A stretch of DNA of 64,000 bases, taken from assembly GCF_030282845.1 (NCBI RefSeq), contig NZ_JASTWE010000011.1, positions 1 to 64,000 on the forward strand. Reading direction: 5' to 3'. Every line of letters begins with the position of its first letter. Within the stretch, counting starts at the first letter, position 1. Below, one piece after another: positions 1 to 8,674 of this stretch. The position numbers were made by a program, and so were the translations under genes. The notes below the pieces were generated by a model. That model saw only the letters and a program-made list of their open reading frames with translations, searched no databases and was not told the origin of the DNA. The stretch comes from Pseudodesulfovibrio pelocollis (lineage in GTDB: Bacteria > Desulfobacterota > Desulfovibrionia > Desulfovibrionales > Desulfovibrionaceae).

Positions 1-1083
1 TTAGCTCTTCGCGCGCATGGTCAGGCCAAAATAGAGGCACACGGCCAGCCCGATGAACACGGCCAGGATGCCGTGGGGACCGACCCCTGCCGGAGAGCTG
101 GCCAGCCCGAAGTTGTGGGCGAAGGCCGCGCCCGCGATCATGCCGAAGACAAAGACCGCGGCATCGCCGTCGCCCTCGCCCGCCAGGAAGAGCTGACGGC
201 CCGGGCAGCCGCCCGCCAGGGCAAAGCACCAACCGGCCAGCAGCATGCCCGCGAAGTTCCAGACCTGCTGGGTGTGGGCCACGGGCTGGTCCTCGAAGCC
301 GATCTTGACCTGTCCGAGCAGCGCGTTGACCACCGAGGCGGCCACCAGCAGGGCGATGACGCCCAGGAGCAGGTGGGTCTGTTTGAAGAGAATCACGTCG
401 CGGAAGGCACCCATGGTGCAGAACCGGCTGCGCTGGGCGATGAAGCCCACGAACAGCCCTGCCAGCAGGGAGATGAGCAGGGGCGCGTGCATGGCCCCGG
501 GCCCCTTGACGCTGTAGAAGAGCACGCCGCTTTTGAGCTCGCCCTGCAACTGGGGCGAGGCGAGCATGAGGGCCAGCAACCCGGCCATGCACAGGGGCAG
601 GATCAGTCCCACCGAGGGATACGTCTTCTGGGCGCGGCCCAGGGTGTAGCCCTTGCGGAAGAAGATAGTGCCGATGAAGATGCCTGCGATGAGGCCGAGG
701 ATGCCGAAGATGGCGCTCAGGTCGCCGCCAGCCAGCCGCAGGATGGCCCGCCACGGGCAGCCCAGGAAGACCAGGGCCCCGATCATGGCGAATGCGCCGA
801 GCACGAACCGGGCCACGGGCGCGGACCCGGCCCGGGGCCGGAAATCGCGGAAGAGCAGCGCGGCGATCAGGGAGCCGACGACGAATCCGATGATTTCCGG
901 CCGGATGTACTGGACCACCTCGGCCCGGTGCAGACCCAGCGCGCCGGTGATGTCGCGCTCGAAGCAGGCCACGCAGATGCCCATGTTGCCTGGATTGCCC
1001 CAGTATTGCAGCAGCGGCGCGAGCACGCCGATGGCCACACCCACGGCGATGATGCCCGCCCTGGACGAAAAGAATGTCTTCAT
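1..1083 (-). CDS. YedE-family putative selenium transporter
   Basis: A polytopic inner-membrane protein of 360 aa with about ten hydrophobic segments, of the YeeE/YedE (DUF395) superfamily. The N-terminal region holds GNMGICVACFERDI followed by a conserved GLHRAEVVQYIRPEIIG stretch. From memory this is typical of the selenium-associated YedE subgroup rather than the thiosulfate TsuA subgroup. Other paired Gly/Cys motifs are FLGCPWRAI, RSRFCTMGAFRD and AGGCPGRQL. The start chosen is the ATG at 1083, which has GAGGGGG just upstream; an in-frame ATG at 1146 has no clear ribosome site. The stop codon is the first three bases of the window, so the usual sulfurtransferase partner YedF, if present, would lie outside. 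Substrate is inferred from family only; selenite or another Se/S species are alternatives. Confidence 0.85.
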   Translation of the reverse strand: MKTFFSSRAGIIAVGVAIGVLAPLLQYWGNPGNMGICVACFERDITGALGLHRAEVVQYIRPEIIGFVVGSLIAALLFRDFRPRAGSAPVARFVLGAFAMIGALVFLGCPWRAILRLAGGDLSAIFGILGLIAGIFIGTIFFRKGYTLGRAQKTYPSVGLILPLCMAGLLALMLASPQLQGELKSGVLFYSVKGPGAMHAPLLISLLAGLFVGFIAQRSRFCTMGAFRDVILFKQTHLLLGVIALLVAASVVNALLGQVKIGFEDQPVAHTQQVWNFAGMLLAGWCFALAGGCPGRQLFLAGEGDGDAAVFVFGMIAGAAFAHNFGLASSPAGVGPHGILAVFIGLAVCLYFGLTMRAKS

Positions 1084-1210
1084 GGTCCCCCTCGCACGGT
1101 TTGACGGTGGCACCGAAGCCCCCTTCGGCACACGGATTATTCTCATGATTGTGTAGGGGATGCCTCGGCCAATGACAAATCGATTTCTGCCGACCTGTAG
1201 CGGGCTTGAT

Positions 1211-1225
1211 ATAGATAATATCTAT
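1211..1225. promoter_or_regulatory. Perfect 7+1+7 palindrome between yedE and MATE gene
   Basis: ATAGATA, A, TATCTAT is a perfect inverted repeat in the AT-rich middle of the 314-bp divergent gap 1084-1397. It could be an operator for either gene; the site is seen, its role is inferred. The gap also has a short CCGAAG/CTTCGG hairpin at 1113-1128. No strong -35/-10 pair could be assigned. Confidence 0.35.
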
Positions 1226-1397
1226 TGAGTGGATTGAGAAGAGCGGCGTGCAGCTGTGCGGGCGCCCCTTCGTCCTTTTGCCCCCTTGTGGATATGTTGA
1301 GCGTGGGGTAGCACAGGCAAAAAACGGGGCCATCCATGCTGACGATGTTCCGACTGCACTTGCACCGACCAGGGGCCTTGGCCAAAGGGGAGCGCCC

Positions 1398-2762
1398 GTG
1401 AGCGCCGCGCCCATGAACATGGGCGAGGGCAGGGTGCTGTCCGTGCTGCTGCGCCTCGGCGGCCCGGCCATGGTCTCCATGTTTTTCCAGAACCTGTATT
1501 CGCTGGTGGACACGGTCTTCGTGTCCTGGCTGGGCACGGCCGAGCTGGCCGCCCTGTCCTTGTCCGTGCCGCTGTTCTATGTGGCCCTGTCGCTGTGCAA
1601 GGGGCTGGCCGTGGGGTCCACGGCCCTCATGAGCCACGCGCGCGGGGCCGGGGATCAGGCCGGGGCCGGGGTCGTGGCCCGGGCCGCGCTGCCGCTGGCC
1701 CTGCTGGTGCTGACTCCATTTTGCCTGCTGGCGCTTCCGGCCCTGAATCAGCCGCTCTTCGCCCTGTTCGGGGTGGGTGGTGACGTGCTCGAACCAGCCG
1801 GGGAATTCGTCTTCTGGCTGGCCTGGACCTTCCCGGTCATGGGCTTTGCCATGCTCTGCGAGTCCGTGTTCCTGAGCCACGGCGATGCCCGCACGCCCAT
1901 GCTGGCCATGATCGCGGGCAACGTGGTCAACATCGGGCTCGACCCGCTGCTGATCTTCACCTGCAAGATGGGCATTGCCGGGGCCTCGCTGGCCTCGCTC
2001 ATCGGCTGGGGGGTGACCGGGGCCATCCTTTTCACCGTCCTCGGCCGACGCGGCATGGACCGCCCGACCCTGACCTGCGGCCGCGAGGGCGTGGCGGCCT
2101 GGGGAGGCATGGTCCGGCTCGGGTTTCCCGTGAGCCTGACCATGCTCATCATCCCTGCGTCCACGGCCGGGCTCAACTATGTGCTGGCCGGTTTCGGCCC
2201 CGCCTTCGTGGGCGCGTGGAACCTCTCCTCGCGCATGGAGCAGATGCTCATCCTGCCCATCTACGGCCTGACCTGCGCCCTGATCCCCTTTGTGGGCTTC
2301 AACATGGGCCAGGGCAACATGGAGCGCATCCGCGAGGCCGTGCGGCTGTGCATCCGCGCCTGCTACGCGGTCCTGATCCCTGTGGCCGTGCTCATGGGCG
2401 TGTTTGTCCACGCGGTCTTCGCCGTCTTCAACCCCGGACCCGAGGTGGCCACCCTGGCCGCCCACGCCTTCCGGCTGGCCCTGATCGGCATGGCCCTGGC
2501 TCCCTTTGACCTCGTGGTCCTGGGCGTGGCCCAGGGGGCGAGACGGCCCGGCTATTCCCTGTTCCTCGGCTTTGTCCGGCTGCTGGCCCTGCGGCTGCCC
2601 CTGGCCTTTCTCTTCGGCCACCTCCTGGGCGGCGAGGGCGTCTACCTGAGCCACCCGGCCTCTCTGGTCGCCTCGGGCCTGCTCAGCCTTTATCTGCTGC
2701 GCCGCCTGCTCAGTCACGTGGACGAGACCATCGCTGCCGGAGCGCACCGGGTCGCGGCCTGA
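1398..2762 (+). CDS. MATE-family multidrug/metabolite exporter
   Basis: A 454-aa membrane protein of the MATE (MatE, NorM/DinF-like) family that exports drugs or metabolites using Na+ or H+. Twelve hydrophobic segments fall in two similar halves. The N-terminal part reads LGGPAMVSMFFQNLYSLVDT and the second half PASTAGLNYVLAGFGPAFVG with YGLTCALIPFVGFNMGQGN, both typical of the family. The start chosen is GTG at 1398, preceded by AAAGGGGAG at about 5 nt; an ATG at 1413 is the alternative, and upstream in-frame codons are poor candidates. It stands alone on its strand and the substrate cannot be read from sequence. Confidence 0.9.
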   Translation: MSAAPMNMGEGRVLSVLLRLGGPAMVSMFFQNLYSLVDTVFVSWLGTAELAALSLSVPLFYVALSLCKGLAVGSTALMSHARGAGDQAGAGVVARAALPLALLVLTPFCLLALPALNQPLFALFGVGGDVLEPAGEFVFWLAWTFPVMGFAMLCESVFLSHGDARTPMLAMIAGNVVNIGLDPLLIFTCKMGIAGASLASLIGWGVTGAILFTVLGRRGMDRPTLTCGREGVAAWGGMVRLGFPVSLTMLIIPASTAGLNYVLAGFGPAFVGAWNLSSRMEQMLILPIYGLTCALIPFVGFNMGQGNMERIREAVRLCIRACYAVLIPVAVLMGVFVHAVFAVFNPGPEVATLAAHAFRLALIGMALAPFDLVVLGVAQGARRPGYSLFLGFVRLLALRLPLAFLFGHLLGGEGVYLSHPASLVASGLLSLYLLRRLLSHVDETIAAGAHRVAA

Positions 2763-2913
2763 TATCCGGCCTAGAAATGGGCTGAGGGCGGTTTGGCATG
2801 GCGATCACTCCCTGCCGCCTTCCCGGCACATTGCGGCTGGCGCGGCGACGGGCTTTGCTGTAAGGTGGTGAGCCGTATCCCGCATCCACCACCAGCGCCG
2901 CCAAAGGGAACCC

Positions 2914-4305
2914 ATGGCCGACACCACCCGCGTACCTGAACTGCTCGCCCCGGCCGGGGACATGGAAAAACTCGAAACCGCCATCCTCTACGGCGCGGAC
3001 GCCGTGTATCTCGGTGGCGACGGCCTCAATCTGCGCAGCGGCGCGGGCGGGTTCTCCGATCAGGCCCTGGCCGAGGGGCTGGCCAAGGCGCGCGCGGCCA
3101 AGGTCAAGGCCTACTTCACCCTCAATGTCTACCCCCGCGAGAGCATGATGAACGAGGTGCGCCGCGTCATCGACAGGCTCGGCGAGTTGAGGCCCGATGG
3201 CGTCATCGCCGCCGACCCCGGGGTGGTCCGCCTGCTGCGCCGCCAGCTGCCGGAAATCCCGGTCCACATCTCCACCCAGGCCAACACCTCCAATTCCGAG
3301 GCCGTGCGCTTCTGGCGCGAGTGCGGGGCCAGACGGGTCAACGTGGCCCGGGAGCTGCGCGCCCAGGAACTGCTGGAGATGCTGGCCATCGCCCGCAAAC
3401 AGCTGCCCACCATGGAGCTTGAGGTCTTTGTGCACGGGGCCATGTGCATGGCCGTGTCCGGCCGCTGCTACCTCTCGGCCTTGCAGAGCGACCGGCCGGG
3501 CAACCTGGGCCAGTGCTCCCACCCCTGCCGCTACGAGTACCGCCCCCTGTCCATGACCTTTGAGGAGCGCACCCGGCCCGGCGAGCCCATGTGGGAGGTG
3601 CGCGAGTACGGCACCGGCGAGGACTTCACCTTTGAGCGGGCCGAGGACGACTTCGCCTTCGAGCCCTTGGGTGACGACGAGCCGCGGGCCGTGACCCCGG
3701 CCGACCCGGCCCTGTCCCTGGCCCACGACACGGGCGGCTGGTCCGCCTTTTTCGCGGCCCAGGACCTGTGTCTGATCCACTATCTGGAATGGTTCGCCCG
3801 CATGCGCGTGGCCTCCCTCAAGATCGAGGGGCGGACCAAGAGCAGCGCCTATCTCGCCCAGGTGGTGGACGCCTACAAGACCGCCCTGCGCGACATCGCC
3901 GCCGGGAAGTTCGCGCCCGAAAAATACCTCTCCGAACTGGTCAACGCCGCCTCGCGGCCCCTGACCACCGGCTTCTTCGACCCCGAGCGCCGGGCCGCCA
4001 TCGCCCTGCCGCCCGAGGAGGGCGAGAAGCGGGCCGTGCTCGCCCGCGTCCTGGAGCAGGCCGGGGACGGCCGGTGGCACGTCCAGACCAAGTCGCGCTG
4101 GCAGACCGGCCAGGACATGGAGCTGCTCATCCCCGGGCTCGTCCGGCCGCGCATCGCGGCCGAGGACTACGGCGTGGAGAACGACCTTGGGATCGGCCTG
4201 ACCGTCTCGCACCCCGGCCAGCGCGCCCTGCTCATCTGCGACCACCCCGAGATCAGACCCGGCATGTTCATCCGCCAGCCCTGGGACCTGGACGCCCTGG
4301 ACTGA
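2914..4305 (+). CDS. U32 family peptidase-like protein (YegQ/TrhP type)
   Basis: A 463-aa protein of the U32 'collagenase-like' family. It begins VPELLAPAGDMEKLETAILYGADAVYLGG, the usual N-terminal TIM-barrel opening, and contains the family signature EVFVHGAMCMAVSGRCYLS followed by the cysteines of GNLGQCSHPCRYEY, which in characterised relatives bind an Fe-S cluster. Best-known relatives (TrhP/YegQ, UbiU/V, RlhA) work in tRNA or rRNA hydroxylation or O2-independent ubiquinone hydroxylation rather than proteolysis. Length and C-terminal beta domain (DMELLIPGLVRPRI onward) suit the TrhP-like branch, so a role in 5-hydroxyuridine tRNA modification is a reasonable inference. Confidence 0.85.
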   Translation: MADTTRVPELLAPAGDMEKLETAILYGADAVYLGGDGLNLRSGAGGFSDQALAEGLAKARAAKVKAYFTLNVYPRESMMNEVRRVIDRLGELRPDGVIAADPGVVRLLRRQLPEIPVHISTQANTSNSEAVRFWRECGARRVNVARELRAQELLEMLAIARKQLPTMELEVFVHGAMCMAVSGRCYLSALQSDRPGNLGQCSHPCRYEYRPLSMTFEERTRPGEPMWEVREYGTGEDFTFERAEDDFAFEPLGDDEPRAVTPADPALSLAHDTGGWSAFFAAQDLCLIHYLEWFARMRVASLKIEGRTKSSAYLAQVVDAYKTALRDIAAGKFAPEKYLSELVNAASRPLTTGFFDPERRAAIALPPEEGEKRAVLARVLEQAGDGRWHVQTKSRWQTGQDMELLIPGLVRPRIAAEDYGVENDLGIGLTVSHPGQRALLICDHPEIRPGMFIRQPWDLDALD

Positions 4306-4451
4306 TTCCCGCCCCGTTCCGAATCCCCTTTTTTTCGCCCGGCCGTTGTCCCGAAAAGATGGCGAAGACTGTGGCGCGAGGACGCAAGGCGTGGTAATCA
4401 TGGAGTCTGGATGTATGCAATGGTGGGCGCATGAAGCGCACAGGAGGTCGC

Positions 4452-5372
4452 ATGCGGGCAGTCATCGCCGGGGGGACCGGCTTCATAGGGCAGGCACTGG
4501 TGGCCGAGCTGCGCGGCGCGGGCTGGGAGATCGTGGTCCTGTCGCGCTCTCCGGCCAAGGTGGCCGAGGTGTTCGGGCACGGGGTCATCGGCATGCGCTG
4601 GGACGGCTCCGGCTGGCTCGAGCTGCTGGGGCCGGACACGGCGGTGGTCAACCTGGCGGGCGAGAACATCGCGGCCGGGCGCTGGACCGCCGAGGTCAAA
4701 CGACGGATTCTCGAAAGCCGCGTCAACGCGGGCCGCGCCCTGGTCAAGGCCGTGGCCGAGGCCCCGGCCAAGCCGGGCGTCTTTGTCCAGGCGTCGGCCG
4801 TGGGGTATTACGGCCCGCGCGGCACCGAGCCCTTGGACGAGGGCGAGGGGGCGGGCAACGGGTATCTGGCCGAGGTCTGCCGCGCCTGGGAGGCGTCCAC
4901 GGCCGAGGTGGAGGCCATGGGCGTGCGCCGGGTCATCGTGCGCACGGGCATGGTCCTCGGCAATGGCGGCGCGCTGGCCCGGATGCTGCCGCCCTTCCGG
5001 TATTTTGTGGGCGGCCCGCCCGGCTCAGGGATGCAGGGCGTGTCGTGGATTCACCTGGACGACGAGGTGAGGGCCATCCGCTTTCTCATGGAAAACCCGG
5101 TGGCGCGCGGCGCGTACAATCTGACCGCGCCCGCGCCGGTGCGCTTTCGCAGGTTCGCGCGCATCCTGGGCCAGACCCTGGGGCGGCCCTATCGGCTCAA
5201 GGCCCCGGCCTTTGCCCTGCGCCTGCTCTTTGGCGAGATGGCCGACGAGGTGCTGCTCTCGGGCCAGCTGGCCCTGCCCACCCGCTTGGTCGAGGCGGGC
5301 TACGAGTTCCGGCACCCGGACCTTGAGGGCGCGCTGGCCGACCTGCTGGGCAAGGGTCGGGCCGCGGCCTGA
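4452..5372 (+). CDS. TIGR01777 family NAD(P)-binding epimerase-like protein
   Basis: A 306-aa SDR-fold protein. The Rossmann dinucleotide motif GGTGFIG is at residues 6-12, followed by VVNLAGENIAAGRW, the hallmark of the TIGR01777/SDR39U1 family (E. coli YfcH-like). The catalytic region shows SAVGYYGPRG (YxxxG rather than YxxxK spacing, as usual in this family). The C-terminal third reads GAYNLTAPAPVRFRRFARILG, matching the DUF1731 tail. The start is the ATG at 4452 after AGGAGG at 4442-4447; an ATG 21 bp upstream lacks a site. Substrate is not known for the family. It lies about 100 bp before the sigma-54 regulator on the same strand and may be co-transcribed. Confidence 0.85.
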   Translation: MRAVIAGGTGFIGQALVAELRGAGWEIVVLSRSPAKVAEVFGHGVIGMRWDGSGWLELLGPDTAVVNLAGENIAAGRWTAEVKRRILESRVNAGRALVKAVAEAPAKPGVFVQASAVGYYGPRGTEPLDEGEGAGNGYLAEVCRAWEASTAEVEAMGVRRVIVRTGMVLGNGGALARMLPPFRYFVGGPPGSGMQGVSWIHLDDEVRAIRFLMENPVARGAYNLTAPAPVRFRRFARILGQTLGRPYRLKAPAFALRLLFGEMADEVLLSGQLALPTRLVEAGYEFRHPDLEGALADLLGKGRAAA

Positions 5373-5471
5373 AACGGTCGAGTCACTCCTTGAAGGAAAC
5401 GGGCCGCTCCGGTATGACGGGGAAGGCCACGGCGCACGGGCCGGGCCGAATTATCACCGCGAGGAGCTGAG

Positions 5472-6884
5472 ATGGGCGGCAGGATACTGATCATCGACGA
5501 CGAGGAGGGCATCCGCTTCTCCCTGCGCGGCATCCTTGAAGACGACGGCCACGAGGTGATGGAGGCGGAGTCGGGCGAGCAGGGGCTGGAGCGGCTCGGC
5601 GCGGCCACGCCGGACATGGTCTTTCTGGACATCTGGCTGCCAGGCATGGACGGGCTGGCCGTGCTCGACGCCATCGCCCGCGACCAGGAAGGGCTGCCGG
5701 TGATCATGATCTCGGGCCACGGCACCATCGAGACTGCGGTCCGGGCCCTCAAGAAGGGGGCCTTTGACTTCATCGAGAAGCCGCTCTCGCTGGAAAAGGT
5801 CGTGGTGACCACGCGCAACGCGCTGGAGTTCTCCCGCCTGCGCCAGGAAAACCTCGCCCTCAAGACCCGCATTTCTTCCGAGCAGCCAGTGGTGCTCACG
5901 GGCCGGTCCGAGTCCATCGTTTCCCTCAACGACGTCATCTCCCGGGTGGCCCCCACCGACTCCTGGGTGCTCATCACCGGCGAGAACGGCACGGGCAAGG
6001 AGATCGTGGCCCGCTCCATCCACCATCAGTCGAGCCGCCGCCACAAGCCCCTGGTGGCCGTCAACTGCGCGGCCATTCCCGAGGAGCTCATCGAGAGCGA
6101 GCTGTTCGGGCACGAGAAGGGGGCCTTCACCGGCGCGGACAAGGCCCAGGCTGGCAAGTTCGAGCTGGCCGACGGCGGCATCCTCTTCCTCGACGAGATC
6201 GGCGACATGAGCCTGAAGACCCAGGCCAAGATATTGCGCATCCTCCAGGAGCAGTCCTTCGAGCATGTGGGCGGGCGCAAGACCATCACCGTGGACGTCC
6301 GCGTCATCGCGGCCACCAACAAGAACCTGCTGCGCGAGATCGAGGCGGGCACCTTTCGCGAGGATCTGTACTACCGGCTCAAGGTCTTTCCCCTTGAGGT
6401 GCCGCCCCTGCGCGAGCGCATCGAGGACATCCCCCTGCTCATCGACGATTTCATCGCCATGCTGGTGCGCCAACACGGGTTCAAGCCCATCGCCTTTGAC
6501 GAGGGAGCCATGGAGGCCCTCGTGGACTACCCCTGGCCCGGCAACGTTCGCGAACTCAAGAATTTCGTGGAGCGGATGTTCATCATGTTTGCTGGCGAGA
6601 CCGTGACCCGTGACAGGCTGCCCCCGGAATTCACCGGCGGCCGCCCGGCGCGGCCCCAGGCCCGGACCGGGGCGGCGGACGAGGCCGAGAGCGGCTCCCT
6701 GGACGCCCTCATCGCCGAGGGCCCGACCGACCTCAAGCAGGCCCGGGCCGAGTTCGAGGCGCGGTTTCTGGCGGCGCGGCTGCGCGAGTTCGACGGCAAC
6801 ATCTCCCAGCTGGCCAAGGCCGTGGGCCTTGAGCGCAGCTCGCTGTATCGCAAACTCAAGGCCTATCGGATTCAGATCGACTGA
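5472..6884 (+). CDS. Sigma-54 dependent response regulator, NtrX-like
   Basis: A 470-aa activator with three domains: receiver (about 1-120; acidic pair at 10-11, phospho-acceptor D53 in MVFLDIWLPGMDG, K103 in IEKP), AAA+ ATPase (about 140-380; Walker A GENGTGKE at 170-177, sigma-54 contact loop GAFTGA at 217-222, FLDEIGDM Walker B), and a C-terminal Fis-type helix-turn-helix (NISQLAKAVGLERSSLYRKL). The closest named family is NtrX/NtrC-like. No histidine kinase is adjacent; the NtrY-type kinase at 49649-51841 is a candidate partner about 44 kb away. The start has GAGGAGCTGAG just upstream. Confidence 0.92.
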   Translation: MGGRILIIDDEEGIRFSLRGILEDDGHEVMEAESGEQGLERLGAATPDMVFLDIWLPGMDGLAVLDAIARDQEGLPVIMISGHGTIETAVRALKKGAFDFIEKPLSLEKVVVTTRNALEFSRLRQENLALKTRISSEQPVVLTGRSESIVSLNDVISRVAPTDSWVLITGENGTGKEIVARSIHHQSSRRHKPLVAVNCAAIPEELIESELFGHEKGAFTGADKAQAGKFELADGGILFLDEIGDMSLKTQAKILRILQEQSFEHVGGRKTITVDVRVIAATNKNLLREIEAGTFREDLYYRLKVFPLEVPPLRERIEDIPLLIDDFIAMLVRQHGFKPIAFDEGAMEALVDYPWPGNVRELKNFVERMFIMFAGETVTRDRLPPEFTGGRPARPQARTGAADEAESGSLDALIAEGPTDLKQARAEFEARFLAARLREFDGNISQLAKAVGLERSSLYRKLKAYRIQID

Positions 6885-6985
6885 TTCGGTCCGCCCCCTG
6901 GCCCGTCCTTCGGGCCGCCGGGGTCGGGTCGTAGTGCAACAGACCGGCCCGGGTGGCTGGTCCTTCAAAGCCTGAAGGAGAGGGC

Positions 6986-7702
6986 ATGGGTTGGGACCCG
7001 GAACACTACGAGCAATGGTTCGACACGACCGAGGGTCGCTTCGCCCTCGACTGCGAGACGCGGCTGCTTCAGTCCGTGCTCGCGGGGTGGCCCCGGCGCG
7101 GCCACAAGCTGGTCGAGCTGGGCTGCGGGACCGGGCTGATGCTCGAGACCCTCTACCAGATGGGCTTTGACGTCACTGGCCTGGACAGCAGCCCGGAGAT
7201 GATCATGGCCGCCCGCAAGCGGCTGGGCAAGCGGGCCGTGCTGAACCTGGGCGACGGCGAACTGACGCCCTACGCGGACAACGAGTTCGACTATGCCATG
7301 ATCTGGTCCGCCCTGGAGTTCACCGACGAACCCGAGGCCATGCTGGCCGAGGCCGCGCGGCTGGCGGAAAAGGGCATCCTCGTGGGCTTTCTCAACAAGA
7401 ATTCCCTCTACTACGCCATGAACGTGCGCAATACCGGCTCCACCCTGGACTCGGGCACATGGCACACCTGGTGCGAAATTCAGGACATGATCCGCCGGGC
7501 CACCGGGTTCCGGCCCACCCTGGCCCGCTCGGTGCTCCCCGGCCCGACCCGCACATGGCGCGCGGGCCGCGTCTGCCGCGCCATCAACTGCGCCCTCTAC
7601 CCGCCCTTTGTGGGCGCCTTTGGCGCGGTGCGCGTGGATTTCGTCAACATGCGCCCCCTCAATCCCCTCTTTGCCTGGCGCACCGAGCCCGAGATGGGCT
7701 GA
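6986..7702 (+). CDS. Class I SAM-dependent methyltransferase
   Basis: A 238-aa methyltransferase with the SAM motif VELGCGTGLMLETL (motif I) and ALDSSPEMI-like motif II (VTGLDSSPEMIMAARKR), then FDYAMIWSALEF in the motif IV position. It resembles the Methyltransf_11/UbiE-like class. The substrate is unknown: nothing adjacent points to a pathway. The start is ATG 6986 with GAAGGAGAGGGC upstream. It ends 29 bp before the convergent nucleoside transporter operon. Confidence 0.82.
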   Translation: MGWDPEHYEQWFDTTEGRFALDCETRLLQSVLAGWPRRGHKLVELGCGTGLMLETLYQMGFDVTGLDSSPEMIMAARKRLGKRAVLNLGDGELTPYADNEFDYAMIWSALEFTDEPEAMLAEAARLAEKGILVGFLNKNSLYYAMNVRNTGSTLDSGTWHTWCEIQDMIRRATGFRPTLARSVLPGPTRTWRAGRVCRAINCALYPPFVGAFGAVRVDFVNMRPLNPLFAWRTEPEMG

Positions 7703-7731
7703 TCTCCGTCGAAAAGCCCCTCGGAAAATCC

Positions 7732-8673
7732 CTACCTTTCGCCCTTCCTGAAGGGAATCAGCAGCGCCTTGGGATAGGCGGCGCGGCGCGACATGACGAT
7801 CAGCGCGATGATGGAGAAGACGTAGGGCATCATCAGATAGAACTGGTAGGGGATGAGCATGCCCGACTGCTGCTGCACGCGCATCTGGATGGCGTCGAAG
7901 GCGGCGAAGAGCAGGCAGCCCAGCAGGGCCTTGCCCGGCTTCCAGGAGGCGAAGACCACCAGGGCGATGCAGATCCAGCCGCGGCCGTTGACCATTCCGA
8001 TGTAGTAGGCGTCAAAGGCGGACATGGTCAGAAACGCGCCGCCCACGGCCATGAGGGCGCTGCCCGCCATCACGGCCCAGGTGCGGATGGCGAAGACCGA
8101 GAGCCCCTGCGCCTCCACGGCCATGGGGTTTTCGCCCGCCATGCGCACGGCCAGCCCGGCCGGGGTGCGATAGAGGACATAGGAGACCACGGCCACGGCC
8201 GCCAGGGCGACCATGGTCAGGGCGGTCTGGCCGATGAGTATCTGGCCCAGCACCGGGATGTCGGCCAGCAGGGGCGGGGCAAGGGGCTGGAAGGGCACGA
8301 TCTTTGGCGGGGTGGTGGCGCTGGGCAGGAGCATGCGGAAGACAAAGGACGACAGGCTGGCCGCCAGCATGGTGATGCCCAGGCCGGTGACATGCTGCGA
8401 CAGGCCCAGATGCACGGTGAAGAGGGCGTGGAGCAGGCCGAAGAGCGCGCCGATGAAGGCGGCGAAGAGCACCCCGGTCCACAGGTCGCCGCCCATGTAC
8501 ACCCAGGTCCATCCGGCCATGCACCCGGCGGCCATGATCCCCTCGATGCCGAGGTTGAGCACGCCCGCGCGCTCGCAGATCAGCTCGCCCAGGGTGCCGA
8601 GGATGAGCGGGGTGGCCATGCGCAGGGTGGCCATCCAGAAGCCGGTCTCCAGGAAAAAGGAGAGGATGTCCAT
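7732..8673 (-). CDS. BMP-type nucleoside ABC transporter, permease 2
   Basis: A 313-aa inner-membrane permease of the BPD_transp_2 family, like NupQ/YufQ. It shows LGTLGELICERAGVLNLGIEGIMAAGCMAG, a signature of the simple-sugar/nucleoside permease pair, and about eight membrane segments. Last gene of the four-gene operon read leftward (binding protein, ATPase, permease 1, permease 2); the start codon follows the permease 1 stop by one base. Together the set imports purine or other nucleosides in characterised relatives; the true ligand here is inferred. Confidence 0.9.
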   Translation of the reverse strand: MDILSFFLETGFWMATLRMATPLILGTLGELICERAGVLNLGIEGIMAAGCMAGWTWVYMGGDLWTGVLFAAFIGALFGLLHALFTVHLGLSQHVTGLGITMLAASLSSFVFRMLLPSATTPPKIVPFQPLAPPLLADIPVLGQILIGQTALTMVALAAVAVVSYVLYRTPAGLAVRMAGENPMAVEAQGLSVFAIRTWAVMAGSALMAVGGAFLTMSAFDAYYIGMVNGRGWICIALVVFASWKPGKALLGCLLFAAFDAIQMRVQQQSGMLIPYQFYLMMPYVFSIIALIVMSRRAAYPKALLIPFRKGER

Positions 8674-8674
8674 G

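Noticed and set aside
1113-1128. SECIS-like hairpin near the selenium transporter
   Set aside because: It is a short 6-bp stem upstream of the gene with no in-frame UGA; bacterial SECIS elements lie inside the coding sequence next to the UGA.
1143-2747. Long minus-strand open frame over the MATE gene
   Set aside because: GC-rich antisense frame with His/Gln/Gly/Arg-rich low-complexity translation; the MATE reading is clearly the real one. The same applies to many long shadow frames over other genes.
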